Shown piece by piece: positions 21,164 to 32,671 of a stretch of DNA of 64,000 bases. Source of the stretch: Pseudocercospora fijiensis CIRAD86. Lineage: Eukaryota > Ascomycota > Dothideomycetes > Mycosphaerellales > Mycosphaerellaceae. The translations under genes and the position numbers were made by a program. The stretch lies in NCBI RefSeq assembly GCF_000340215.1, contig NW_006921532.1:835844-899843 (forward strand), read 5' to 3'. Below the pieces are notes generated by a model. That model saw only the letters and a list, made by a program, of their open reading frames with translations, searched no databases and was not told where the DNA came from. Each line of letters opens with the position of its first letter. The first letter of the stretch is position 1.

Positions 21164-24100
21164 ATAGCTATATCTATTACCGTAAGCTGCTACGGCTAGA
21201 AGCTAAAGGCTAGATTGTTATTACTAGTACTAAGAAGGACTTCCGTAACTGCATTGCCTATCGGATAGCGATAGCTTATAAGGAATACAATCGTCTACTA
21301 CGCCTTCGACTATCTACGATTTACTATATTGTCTGTATAGACGTAGTTACTATTACTAATCTAGGTCTATTATAGGAGCGCTATTTTACGCTGTTTACGT
21401 ACGCTAAGTTAGGCTATCGATACGAGTATACTAGTACGCTTAAGTTAGGGGCTATAGTAGCTATTAAGGACTATCGTATATATATCCGTATACAGACTAG
21501 TTACTTAATCCTAATCTACCGCCTCGATAGAGGGGGTAAATACGGCGGAAATTAGCTATTAAATTAGGCTCGAGACGAGGGCATTATACTACAAGTTACT
21601 GCACCTTATTTATTAACTTAGAATAGCCTTGCTAAGGTTAGCAATTACATCGTATATACGACTGCGAGAAAGATAATGCTACAGGCTAACCTTCTAAAGT
21701 CTCTATAGCTATATACTATTGCCTCCGCTATATAGGTCCTTAATATTATACCTAGAACCCTAGAAGGTCTTAGCCCCTACACTATTGTAGCTAGGGAGCT
21801 TAATTAGTCTCGAAAGTAGCTACGCCTTTAGTACCTTCGAGCCTATAGCTATACTACTATTATATACGATTATAGTGTCGCTCGTAGAAAGAAGATAGAC
21901 AGTAGAGGTCTTGTTAGCAAGCTAGTTAGCTATGCTAAGGGCTCTATAGACTCTAGAAAGTATATAATCTACCTACCTAATTAACGTAAGGTTATCGCTT
22001 CTAAGGATATTCAGTTTATTAAGTTAGATAGTAACCTCCTACTTCTAAATAGCATAGATCTATATACTAATCCTAATAACCCTTCTAAGAGCGAGTTTAT
22101 TAGTATTAAGTCTATTATGCCGGCTCTGTTTAATTCTATAAGCAACGAGGCTCCGTTACTAGCCGACGCCGCTAGTATAGTCTAGCAGCTTCTAGCCTAG
22201 TAAGAAGAGCCTCCGGACGAACCTGCTTAGCAAATGCCTAATAAGGTCGCTAGTCCGCTACCGCTCGACGATGACCTACTAGCTGTTTAACCGCCTTTAA
22301 GTAATAAAGAGAAAGAACCGGCGTACGATCCTTACGCTAAGAAGGGCGAGCCTAGCTAGTTGCCTAAGTTTGAGCGACTAGCTAAAGCTGTTAGTAATCG
22401 TTCTATACGTAAGACACGGAGCAACAAGACCGCTCGTAACCTATTACATAGCTATCTAGCTAATTGTAGTATTAAGCGGTTAACTCGACGTATAATAGCT
22501 AATATGCCGATAGCCTATATAAAGGGCTTTATAGCTTCCTACTACGTTGCTAAACAGTTAGATAGAGACACTATTCCTATTCCGAAGAGCTATAAGGAGG
22601 CGACTTAGTTACTATATTAGCCGCAATAGAAGGAGGCCTATAAGGCTAAATATAAGTTACTAATTAACAATTATATATAGGTTTATATAACTCGACTAGA
22701 GGTACCTAAAGGTCGCAAGGTTGTCCGTAGCCGATAGGTCTTTACTATTAAGCGAGACGCTAATAGCAATGTAAGCCGTTTTAAGGCGCGCTAGGTCGTC
22801 CGTAGCTTTATACAGGTCGAAGGATAGGATTATAATAAGACCTATACGGCTATTGCTAAGCCTTATACGCTTCGAGCCCTATTTGGCCTAATTGCTTATT
22901 ACGACCTAGAGGCTAAGCAATACGATATTCTAATAGCCTTCCTTAATGCCCTAATTAGCAATAAGTACAAGATCTACGTTAAATAGCTATACGGCTTTAA
23001 AGAGCGTAGTAGCAAGGGCATAGTTTGCCTATTGCTAAAGGCACTATATAGTCTAAAGTAGTTACTAATGCTGTAGTATAAAGAGCTTCGGAAGTACTTA
23101 AAGAGCCTAAACTTTGTACTAATAATAACTAATGTATGTGTGTTTAAACACGTTGTTAGCGGCTCGATTATCGTTATTTACGTCGACGATATAATTATTA
23201 TCGCCTATAGCCTATTAGTACTAGAGGCCGTTACTTAGTTACTAAAGGACCGCTTTAATATATAAGAACTAGGCGACCTTTACTACTATCTCGGCATGCG
23301 CATTATCCGCGACCGTAATAAGCGCACTATCTACGTCGTTTAGGACGCCTACTTAAATAGGCTCTGCGAGAAGTATAGTATACGTAGACGTGTCGGTCTA
23401 GCTACTCTAATAGCGCCTCGTTACGTTAAGACATCTATTTAACGCGCACCTAAAGGCTATATAGCTAGTGCCGCCTTTAAGACTTAGTATTAAGAAGGTA
23501 TTAGTAAGGCGCTGTAGCTAGCTATAATTATACGACCTAATGCTTGCTATACTGCAGGCTTGTTATTACGATTTATCTCTAGCCCGACGGAGGAACACTA
23601 TGCCGCGCTTCTTTAGCTAATTAAGTACCTAGTTAGTACTCTAAGCCGTAGCATGCGCTTCTAAGGCAATTAGAACGAGGCTAACGACCTTAAGTTTGCT
23701 AGATACTATAATGCCTTATAGGCTAATAATCCGGTTACTCGCCGCTCTATAGATAGCTTCTACTTTACTATTATAGGCGGACCTCTATTATATAAGTCCG
23801 GCCGCTAGACGCTTATTATACTGTCGTTAACTAAAGCTAAGTATATCTAACTTACTATAGGCGCTAAGGAGGTAGTTGCCTTAGCTCGTTTGTTAAAGGA
23901 AGTCGGCTATAAAGGCTACATTCTTCTAGTTACGCTATATAAGGACAATTAGTCCGCTATCGCTATTACTAAGTCGACTAGCATTAATAGCCGCACGAAG
24001 CATATAGATGCTCGTATCTACTATATCCGAGAGAAGATTACTAATAGCTCTATTGTCGTTTAATAGGTTAGTATATACGATTAGATTGCTAATAGCTTTA

Positions 24101-24207
24101 CTAAGCCACTTAACAAGATTAAGTATAGCCGCTTTGTTAAATAACTAAACCTAGTAGATTGTAAGGCCGCTATTAAGAACGCTGCGAAGCTAGCTACTAA
24201 ATACTAA
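21164..24207 (+). pseudogene. Copia pol relic (integrase, RT, RNase H)
   Basis: One frame is kept from the left break to TAA at 24,205-24,207. The integrase shows D-R-G-G-K-Y-G-G-N near 21,525, and the block where the catalytic Glu is expected reads N-S-L-A-K-V-S-N near 21,623-21,650, with Glu changed to Lys by a TpG-to-TpA step. RT carries the intact Copia hallmark Y-V-D-D at 23,179-23,190 with G-D-L-Y-Y-Y-L-G-M after it. RNase H ends with the D-N-x-S-A-I and S-R-T-K-H-I-D motifs near 23,944-24,010. Stops are TAG/TAA only. The 5' half (gag, protease) is left of the copy 2 insertion and not visible. Confidence 0.88.
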
Positions 24208-24540
24208 GGAGGGCCTTTGTTTGCTTTGTCTATTTGACCTAAGAGTGGTCTAGTTTGTTTACCTGTTTCTGCTTACCTAATACCCCTGTTTGCTTTGCTA
24301 ACTAAATAGCTATTATGTTTGGTTTGCTTTATTCTATAGCGATATGCACGTACTAAGGGGGTAACTTAGAGTGTGTGTCTAGGTGTTAGGGTCTATTACG
24401 TGCCTAATGCCTAAGGCTGCAACTAACGCACTTTATCTTTAGACTTTCCGTAGATAGTCCTTCTTCTAAATACATTAGTTATATTAAGTCCTTGTAGCAT
24501 CTTTTATACGCCTACGACATTTTCTAGAAATTATGCTAAT
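21164..24540 (+). mobile_element. Ty1/Copia retrotransposon, right part
   Basis: Coding sequence with Copia order (integrase before RT and RNase H) starts abruptly at the copy 2 LTR and ends at 24,207. A short purine run (AAGGGGG, 24,355-24,361) is followed by TAACTTAGAGTG, the probable start of the 3' LTR (24,362 on). The LTR end cannot be fixed because the 5' LTR is outside the window; 24,540 is an estimate. RIP signature is strong, a little weaker in the LTR where some TpG remain. Confidence 0.8.
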
Positions 24541-25649
24541 AGAACATCGTTCTAAGGTTACATAGGTCTCTAAGATCGCTTTTACGAGCTATAGAGGTCT
24601 CTTTAATTAAACACTAAAGCTAAATGTCGTTAAAATTACGGCTATTTTACCGCGGAGGACGCCTTTTATTACAGACTACTATATGTAGCTAGAGCCTAAA
24701 TCCGTACGTAATTACATTATCTACCTCCGTTTAAGCCTTTATATATTAAGGATTACGTTCCGCAGTAGTAAATTAGTTAGATTGCATATAATAGATTTAA
24801 ATAAATTAGGGCTAGCTTCCGTCTTTCCGAACAACTAATTATATACTACTCTACCTAATCCTTCGCCTAAAGGCCTAAAGCTAAACTGCTAATTTTTATC
24901 GTAGATTCCGCTATTAAAATACGATCTCGCTATACTAACAATAACTAGCAAATCTAATACGAGGAGGTTGTAGCCCTACTAATTGCGAGTCTAACGATCT
25001 AAAAATCTCGTATATACGACGTATACGCGCTAAGTTATACTAATTTAGCCGAGCCTACTTCTATAGCTATCCGCCTATCTAAATATACCGATTCTTAATA
25101 TATCGCTATATACTAAGTTAATACCTAGAGGTCCTTAATTAGGGCTATCCGACTAACTTCTTCGCTATACGTACCTACGCGCGACTTCTCGCTATCGAGT
25201 TCTCGTCTATATCGGAAATAGCGGTAGTAATACCCCCCTTTATTTTTAACTAAACTAACTCGAGGCCCTTTAGAAAGTACTCGCGATCGACTTTCTTACT
25301 ATATACGAGTACGTACGGCGTAGTAGTGCTAAGTTCTCGTTACTCTACTAATAGCATTTACTAGCGGTAAACGAGTTAGTCGAGAGTAGTAATTTACGTT
25401 TATCGATAATAACTTTAGTATTTCTAAAGCGACTAGCTTATTAAAATAGCGGATATTCTTAATCGCTAAATTATCTAGGTCCCGTCTCTATAAAGTGCTA
25501 TACTACGACTAATAGTTGTTAAGCTATATAGCCTATTCGATATGAAATATAGTAGTAGTAACGCAACCTGTACCCGCTAGTAACGGTTTGGCTTTAGGCG
25601 CTTCGCTAGAATAAGATCTCGAATAGCGCTAAACCTAACGTAGTATAGT
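24541..25649. other. RIP-mutated stretch without recognisable content
   Basis: A/T-rich, CpA/TpG-poor sequence. One plus frame (about 24,650-25,480) gives a long translation interrupted only by TAA/TAG, but stop density is about what random RIP-mutated DNA would give, and I recognise no domain. It may be a degenerate transposon or gene flank. Confidence 0.4.
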
Positions 25650-26121
25650 GTAGAAATGGAAGTCACGAGCACACACACGAATTCAACTACGAAGCGCCTG
25701 AATGGAGGTAGCACATTATCGAGCTTTTAGGTCTCCGCTCGACCCTGGCTGCTGTTTCTATATGCTCTGCAACCTTGGCAACAGACACTGCAGATGAGAA
25801 CCCGGATCCTATTCCGTAGCTTTGGTCTCGGCCTCTTGATGAACGGGTGACCCGCGTCTCCGAGGAGGGGTTTCTTCGCGCCTAGATGGGATAGAAGGTA
25901 TAGCTTGACGCAATGACCTCATGTTCACCGAGGAGATCGAAGAGGCAATAATCTCGCGTGCCCAGCTTCGTTCATCGCCACGTCAATACCAAATACCAGG
26001 GTGAGAAACCGTGTTCGATCGAGACCAAGTGTCCATCCAGCGAATGATCGTTCAATTCATAAGACCGAACGACAGTGACACAAGCAGTTCAGAGGGATTG
26101 AACGGATCCGGGAAGGCAACA
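25650..26121. other. Unmutated flank upstream of the alcohol dehydrogenase relic
   Basis: CpA and TpG reappear abruptly near 25,650, so this stretch escaped RIP. No gene is recognised. An in-frame ATG at 26,044 could extend the dehydrogenase by 26 residues. The segment probably holds the old promoter. Confidence 0.5.
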
Positions 26122-27213
26122 ATGAGGTCCGTCAAGGTCGTTGGATATCACCAGAATCTGGAGATGCAAGACTCTCCAGAAGCCAAGATCGAGTCGCCGC
26201 TGGATGTAATTGTTAAAATCGGCGCTGCTGGTGTCTGCAGGTATGTATGTATGCTGTATACGTTTTCCGTTGATTGTAGAAAATACCAATTGATGCGCCT
26301 CGCAAGGACCGACATCCATATCCTCGAAGGGCAGTGGGAAGAAAAGTCGGGAGTCAAACTCCCATACACCATCGGCCACGAAAACGCCGGCTGGATCCAC
26401 GCCATAGGAGAAGCTGTTCGGCGATCCAGTCATCCTCCACCCTCTCGTAACCTGTGAGCATGTCGCTTCGGCGACGACGTGCACTGTGAAAACAGTACGT
26501 TCCCAGGAATCAACGTCGACGGAGGCTACGCAGAGTTCATGAAAACCACTGCGCGCTCCGTCATCAAACTCGACCCAAAACTCCACCCCGCCGATGTCGC
26601 GGCTCTCGCAGACGCAGGATTAAAACCGCTCATCATTGTCGCAGCGAAAGCTGCAGAATTCCTTCGACCTGGTGATAACTGCGTGATGATCGGAGCCGGA
26701 GGTCTCGGCCATATTGGCATTCAAGTCATGGCCGCGATTTCCGGAGCTACGCTCATCGTTATCGACCGAAACCCAGACGCCCTAGCCTTAGCGAAAAAAA
26801 AATCAAAAAAAAATCGGCGCTAACTATACCGTCCTCGTAACCGAATCTAGTACCTTCGTCTACGAAGTCCTTAAATTTATAAGCAAACGGCAAAGGAGCC
26901 GAAGCGGTAATCGATTTCGTAGCTCTACGTCGACTAGAATTAAGATACTCTCCGTCGAGCTCTAGAAATTACTATATCGTAGATTACAGAGAGAATCTTA
27001 AATATCCCGACTACTATCGATAATATCTCGACGGAAATCAACTTTCTTAATTAGAAACCGGAGAGGTTCGTATAATAATCTAGTAGAATTAATAGTATTT
27101 AAGCGGTATAAGGGAAGGTTAAATTATATATATAGCTTAAGGATTTTTAAGAAGGCGATTAAGGATTTAGAGAAAGGGAGGATAGTAAGAGGGTAGGCGA
27201 TTTTAATTCTATA
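26122..27213 (+). pseudogene. Zinc-dependent alcohol dehydrogenase pseudogene
   Basis: Medium-chain dehydrogenase/reductase, which would oxidise an alcohol with NAD. From ATG 26,122 the GroES-like half shows G-V-C-R-T-D (catalytic zinc Cys) split by a 66-nt intron (26,241-26,306, GTATGT...AAG) and T-I-G-H-E-N-A-G. The frame slips near 26,418 and again near 26,470, in the structural-zinc loop, where some of the usual Cys residues are missing. The Rossmann half follows with I-G-A-G-G-L-G-H-I-G and the NAD-binding V-I-D-R-N. An 11-bp tandem duplication (A9TC) at 26,794-26,815 shifts the frame. Beyond about 26,820 the rest (G-A-N-Y-T, G-A-E-A-V-I-D-F, I-S-T-E-I-N-F, K-D-L-E-K-G-R-I-V-R-G) is readable only across several shifts and is heavily RIP-mutated, ending near 27,213. 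Dead gene; the relatives I know are intact proteins of about 350 aa. Confidence 0.82.
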
Positions 27214-27833
27214 ATAAGCGGGAAATTTTTAGAAGAAGGAGGATAATATTCTAAATTTCTAGTCTAATTTATATTTTTTTAGGGAGCCTCGGTAAAGTAA
27301 TTATTAGTATAGCTATTAGTAAGGTTACGAACTTTTAAAACTCCTCTAACTCTACCTATATATATATATACTATATAACCTTATCGGCTAGATTTCTATA
27401 TAATTAAAATTATAATTAATCGAGAGTGTGTATATTACTACCCGAATAGGCTATAGCTAGTACCGTCGGACTAATAATCCTTTTCCTTTATATAGAAGCG
27501 TTTCTCCGCCGATCTCGCCGAGTAAGCAAGTAATCTAAGTTCTTTACTAGAATATCTTAGTAAGTTAGTATATAATTTTCACTATAATATTATTTAAGAC
27601 CGATAACAACCTACCTCTGCCTCTGCCTCTAAAGCAAATTATTTATACTTCCTTAGAATTAACCCTGCTTTATAATAATAGCTAGCGGATATTATACCTC
27701 TCGGTCGTCTAAGAGAGAGAAGAGAGAAGCGGTAGAAAGTATAGTCCGTTAGACTCCGTCTAGTCGCATTGCTTAAGTATACTAAGTACTTATAGCTAAC
27801 GGGGACTAAATTTAATACCGTATATACGGACTT
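27214..27833. other. RIP-mutated A/T-rich stretch
   Basis: No gene seen. It probably includes the mutated 3' flank of the dehydrogenase. A short (TA)n run lies near 27,358-27,372. Confidence 0.4.
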
Positions 27834-28269
27834 TTAACCCCTACGCTCGTTACGAAGGGTAACCTGCTATAGAATACAGAGGTAGGTAAATAAATTAGAC
27901 GAGATTTACGATATATACGTTACTTTTAATATATACTTATTTGTAACGCTTTTAAAAATAAAGATACTAATAGCCTCTAGTAGAAGAGGTAGTATCTCGT
28001 ATAGAATAGTACCCCTACGCCTCGAGTATATCTTACGGACGGGTCCCCCCTTCCTACGGTCGTACCTTTCTACGGAGGGACCCCGCCGTCCGACGGTCTC
28101 GGCTAGCGGAGGCTCTTACTATTCTTTACTCTAGGATCCCCTAAACGAACTCTAGGGTTAAGTCCGTAGAACCTATACCCCTACTATCCCCTTAGAGGGT
28201 TCTATAGTAGATGCTAAATTTAGTATAGCCCTATACAAAACTATATCGCCCCTCGAACAGCGATCGTAT

Positions 28270-28990
28270 CCGATTAGGTCTCGGATTTAGCCGTAGTAGA
28301 GCTTAAGGTTAAGAAGCCGACACCTTTACGAGTCGTCGCTAGTAAAGGTTTTGTAGTAAACCTTAGCAAGTAAAGGTCTATAAGAAGGTATAGAAGAAGC
28401 TATATAATAGAAGCGCTAAGTACGCTATCGAGATAGGTATATAGACTATATAGACTATAGATTGAGACCTTCTAATAACTAATTAGCTACTAACTAAGTC
28501 TCGCCTGTCTCGTATACGCCGTCGACTAAGGCGCTATAAGCTTAGTAAAGAGACACTTTAGACACTTGTCGAGCCGCCGAGTCTACTTAAGAAGTAGTTT
28601 AATATTAGTCTACTTGCTACGAAGGTAAACCTCCTTATAGAGGCAGTAAGGGACTTAAGGGTAGACGTAAACCTTCTACTAAAGAAGGAGGTTATAGAGT
28701 CGCAGGTAGCTGCTTAGTCCGCTAAAGAAGAAGGCTCTTAAAGTAAGGCAATAGTCGTTAAGAGGGCGGAGTTTAAGGCACTATAGCGCTAGGTTGCTTA
28801 CCTCCGTAAGATAATTGCCGCAATCGTAAAGCAGCAGTATGCCTTAAGTGTAGTCTCTAAGTCTAATATAGAAGCAATAGCGACTATTATTAATCGCTAG
28901 CGGCGCTCGAAGGGTTATTAGGTTGCGGCCTTAAGCTCTCGAAGAAGGACTGTAGATTAGCCTCGTTATACTATATTACGTCGTATAGGT
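28270..28990 (+). pseudogene. Unidentified coding-like relic inside the PiggyBac element
   Basis: A plus-strand frame gives a basic, coiled-coil-like translation (R-R-R-L-R-R-Y-K-L-S-K, then E-A-V-R-D-L-R-V-D-V-N-L-L-L-K-K) with TAG/TAA interruptions. It lies tail to tail with the transposase and could be its accessory gene, an older insertion, or a shadow of the transposase C-terminal region on the other strand. I do not recognise it. Confidence 0.3.
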
Positions 28991-29029
28991 TATAGAGCGC
29001 TATAGGGTATTTGCTATACTAGTGCTATA

Positions 29030-31000
29030 CGGAAGTCGCGTTAGTAAGTAAACTGTTAGTCCTTAGTCTACTTCTTATTACCTCGAAGAAGGATAAAGGA
29101 GTTAATAACCGCTGCATCTAGTAGGAAGTAGAACAATAGGTACTATCCCTTCCTCGATTTATATTAGGTTAAGTAATAATAGCGTAGCTAGTTATAAATG
29201 TTAATACTACCTATATAGTTATTATATAAAGTAGCAACCTCCGGAAGGTCCTTCTCTTCCTTACCGTCTGTCTTCTAGTAGACTCGTACGTACTTATCGA
29301 TATAGGCGTTATTGCTAGCTCGAGGGCATGCCCGAAGCCGTTGTATTCGCTCGAAAGGCCGGTATCCCGTCGTAAGGAACTGTACGAGGTTTCTGTCCTA
29401 CTAGATTACCGCTACTACGTTATAAATTGCCTTGTAAAGCAGTGTATCGTAGGGAAACCGTATTGTCTTGCGATTAAGGCCTAGGTAGGTTAAATTCTTC
29501 CTTATACTATCCTTTTTTAATATACCTAGCTTCTCGAAGGTTTTGCCTCGCTACGGCTACGAAAGTAACCTAGAACGTATAGTTCTAGTCGCCGCAATGC
29601 CGAGGTGTCGTAGGATTGCAAATAATAGCATATTATTGAACAGGTTGTCTATATAGATATAGTAGAAGTATTATAGGAAGGGAAGTTATAAAATTAGTCG
29701 AAGGACCGCTTACCTAAGCGAGCTTAGCTTTGCGCTAAGCGAGACGGTAGGCGATACGATTAGGCTTTCGGTTGCTTCGGATAAGCGGTCTACGCGGACC
29801 GCTCTTATATAACACTCCTTCCTTACATCCCTTATTAAATATAGACCTATGTTCTAACTATATCTAATACTACTAGGACTACGGCTCTTACGCTTACGGC
29901 GCTTCTTATTACTCTCCTTCTGCCGCTCCTTCTTCTCGGCGTCCGTAAGAACCTCTAGAGTTACTACCGGGTGCTAAGAGACTATAGAAGCTACCGAGTC
30001 CGGATTATCTTCCTCCTATTTAAATGCCTTCCGTAGGCTCGAGAATAAGAAGGAATATAGGTACCCGCCCTCGTATAGGCATAGGATATAATATCCGATA
30101 GGTGTTAGCTTGCCTCGCATTATAATAATATGCCTAGATTTACTAGTAAACCGGACTATGCTCTTATTAATAGATACGTTAGTACTAGGTACGACAACCT
30201 CGCGGAATTTGCTACGTAGAATGTTAGTAAGAGGCAGTATCTACGTCTAGGTAGGTAGGCCTCTTCCGCTTAACGAGAGCGCGTTACTCCGGTACTACAA
30301 AGCAGCCTTAATCTATTTAAATCGCTACTCGCTTATATATTTAGCGATACTATGTCTCGGCTAGTATCTATCTTCGCGCTAGTATTCGCTCTTGTCGTCT
30401 ATTTAGATTGCGGACATATATATAATTAAGCCTACGAAGATCTGCATTGTTAGCTTGTCTACCGGCTTCTATAGACGACTAGAGATATATATCTTATTGT
30501 CCTTCTTAAAACCTAGCTTGTCTCTCGCATACTTATTAGTACAGTCGACTAATCGGTCTATAACCTCTTTAGTCTAGAATAGCGAGAAGAAGCTATATTA
30601 GACGTTATTAATAGCCTCGAGATCGCCTTATAGGTAGGCTAGCAAGTTAACCTGTCGCTAGTAAGAGATGCTACGCAACGGCTCGTAACGACCCTTATTT
30701 ATATCTCCGTCGGCTAGATAACACAATCTACCTGCCCTACTATCTACCCCTATGTCTTCGACCTCGTTATCTCCTTCTACGACTACTAAACCCTCGTCGT
30801 CTACGCTGCTTAGCATTAGCTCTCCGGCTTTCTCGAAGATAGGCTCTCTTCCTTTAGTTAGCTAATTAGCATTTATCTTATCGTCGTCTATTAAACTAGC
30901 GCCTATATCTAGCTACTAGTTATTAGCGTCGTCGTTATACCTATCTTCTACGAAGGCCTAGAAGGTCGCTATTGCTATAATTATGTGCTTCTTAGCGACT
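29030..31000 (-). pseudogene. PiggyBac-type transposase relic (DDE_Tnp_1_7)
   Basis: Minus-strand translation shows the family's core in order. The S-I-D-E block reads S-I-N-K-S-I-V-R-F-T (30,150-30,175). It is followed by R-G-K-L-T-P-I-G-Y-Y-I-L-C-L, Y-I-Y-I-D-N-L-F near 29,640-29,665, G-Y-R-P-F-E-R-I-Q-R, and a G-S-I-N-I block (N at 29,200-29,202) leading into Y-K-S-R-K-G-x-Y-L-L-F-Y-F-L-L-D. Two of the three catalytic Asp positions read Asn, and the first-block Glu reads Lys, all G-to-A changes as RIP makes on the opposite strand. The middle Asp is kept. It would have cut and pasted at TTAA sites; it is dead. Confidence 0.75.
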
Positions 31001-31172
31001 TAGAGTTTGGAAATATAAAGGCAATTAAGTTAGTATAGTTAACCGATAGCGGCGATAAAAGCTAAGCGCTTAAAGAGACTTAACGTATATACAACCGAGT
31101 CTAATTAAGGCCTATTTATTTACCTATAGAGCGGCTTCTATATGCTAACTATATAGATACTATAGGGGTTAA

Positions 31173-31500
31173 TCCCTATTTAACTAATAAACGCCGATAG
31201 CTAACGAGTTATTATAGAGGATAGAGCGGGATTCTAAAAAGAGGGAGGGGAGCGATAGCGAGGTTAAATTTCCCGGCTAAAATGCTAGAAAGGGACCCCT
31301 ACGCGAGATATATATACCGCGTCTACGATATATATCGTCCTATGCGTTAAAATTAGTAGTAGATAAAGGGAGGGACGGTACTTATAATAGCAAGGTTAAT
31401 ATAGAAGGGAGAAAGAACGCGACCGGAAGATATATATATATATGCCGAGAAGTAAACAAACCTCAAACAAACATCCTGTTTAGGAACGCTAGTCGTGCGG
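31173..31500. other. RIP-mutated border of the gene island
   Basis: No gene seen. An (AT)n run lies near 31,425-31,443. Normal composition begins at about 31,490. Confidence 0.5.
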
Positions 31501-32671
31501 TATTAAATGTGCGTCCGGCTGACGTGGTTGTTTTCGCGGAATGCTTGGCGTGCGTGTGCTTTGACGCAGGAAGTCTTCATCCGGAGCCCGCCCCTTACTG
31601 TGAGAGATCTCTACACCGCTACGTACGAGCACATGATGAGTACATTTCCATGTCCTATATCTCGTTTCAAGAGTTCATCCTCCGCATCGCCATCTCCATC
31701 TCCGAATCAGATTGGTTTGCAGTGTAGAGGTTCAAATCAACAGTGAGACAACCCCTGTCTTCGCGCCATTGCGATGGTGGCTGCAGTGGATACTCTGAAT
31801 CTCGGTTACGTCGATGGAATTCCGAAAAGAGTCCGGTCCAGTAGGATCGGTGCACATGGCTACAACGTGGGCGATGTCTTGCATGTGTCTCCAGGTCGCG
31901 TGCCACCTCTGCATCGCCGCAATCCGCTGAGCTGAGAATCATGGTGCGCTAAATGGCTTCGTGTGGCGATGTGGACGAGCCATTTGCTAGTCTGTGGAGA
32001 GGTTGGCAATACAACCAACAACTGACCAGGGGGTTTTGCGACGGAGTTCCATGCTCAACCACTTCCAGAAGTGCAGATGGTGTGACGCATCATAACCGTT
32101 GGTACGACAGCGCAACCTTTGCGATTCGTGTGGTTGATCACCAGATTTTCGGATGCCCGGCAGTTGTTTTTTCAACGCTATTCGTCGCCTGCAGTCCAAC
32201 GAAGGCAATCGCAGTTGCGAGTGAATGTGCCGCCACATCTCGGAATATTTGCTGGCTGTGCTTTGAATGATGATTTTATGATGCGCCTTGCGGCCTCCGT
32301 GGCACAAGACGTCCGCCGCGGATGTATACTCGGAGTACTATTATTGGTTCTTCGTCCCAAATCTGCCTGTAGGGTTGCTTGTTGCTTGCGCCAAGGCATT
32401 TTCCGTACTACTGGTGGATTGTTGCAGGGAGAAGAGCGAGACGAAGTTCCCAACCGGAGGAGCTTCAGCGACATCCTCCAACAATTCTTCGGAGCTGTCC
32501 ACGGTTGAACATGACCTGCTCACGACGAACCTGGCTTGTTCGCTGCTGTTGGGCTCATCTGCGCTGACACGAAGAGTGGAGCCAATTCGTTCAAACAATC
32601 GTGGTGAGCACGTCATTGATATCCTGTTCCTTGCATCTGGCAACTCAGCCGTTTGAGTACACCTTGTCATA
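31501..32671. other. Intergenic DNA downstream of the Zn2Cys6 gene
   Basis: Normal composition, without RIP. Open frames up to about 140 codons exist on both strands and overlap each other; none has a recognisable domain or looks more coding than its shadows. The part next to 32,672 is probably 3' untranslated sequence. An unrecognised small gene cannot be excluded. Confidence 0.45.

Larger units (their letters stand above)
27838..31168 (-). mobile_element. PiggyBac-like DNA transposon, RIP-mutated
   Basis: A transposase relic with DDE_Tnp_1_7 character lies between two TTAA tetranucleotides (27,834-27,837 and 31,169-31,172). The sequence just inside reads CCCCTA on the left and TAGGGG on the right, a short terminal inverted repeat starting with CCC, as PiggyBac elements have. 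The size (3.3 kb) fits. The borders are inferred from TTAA plus six matched bases and could be wrong; the transposase assignment is firmer. Confidence 0.6.

Noticed and set aside
24650..25480. Long plus-strand frame with only TAA/TAG interruptions
   Set aside because: Stop density is near what random RIP-mutated DNA gives, and RIP also removes TGA, so the absence of TGA is not evidence of coding. No domain seen.
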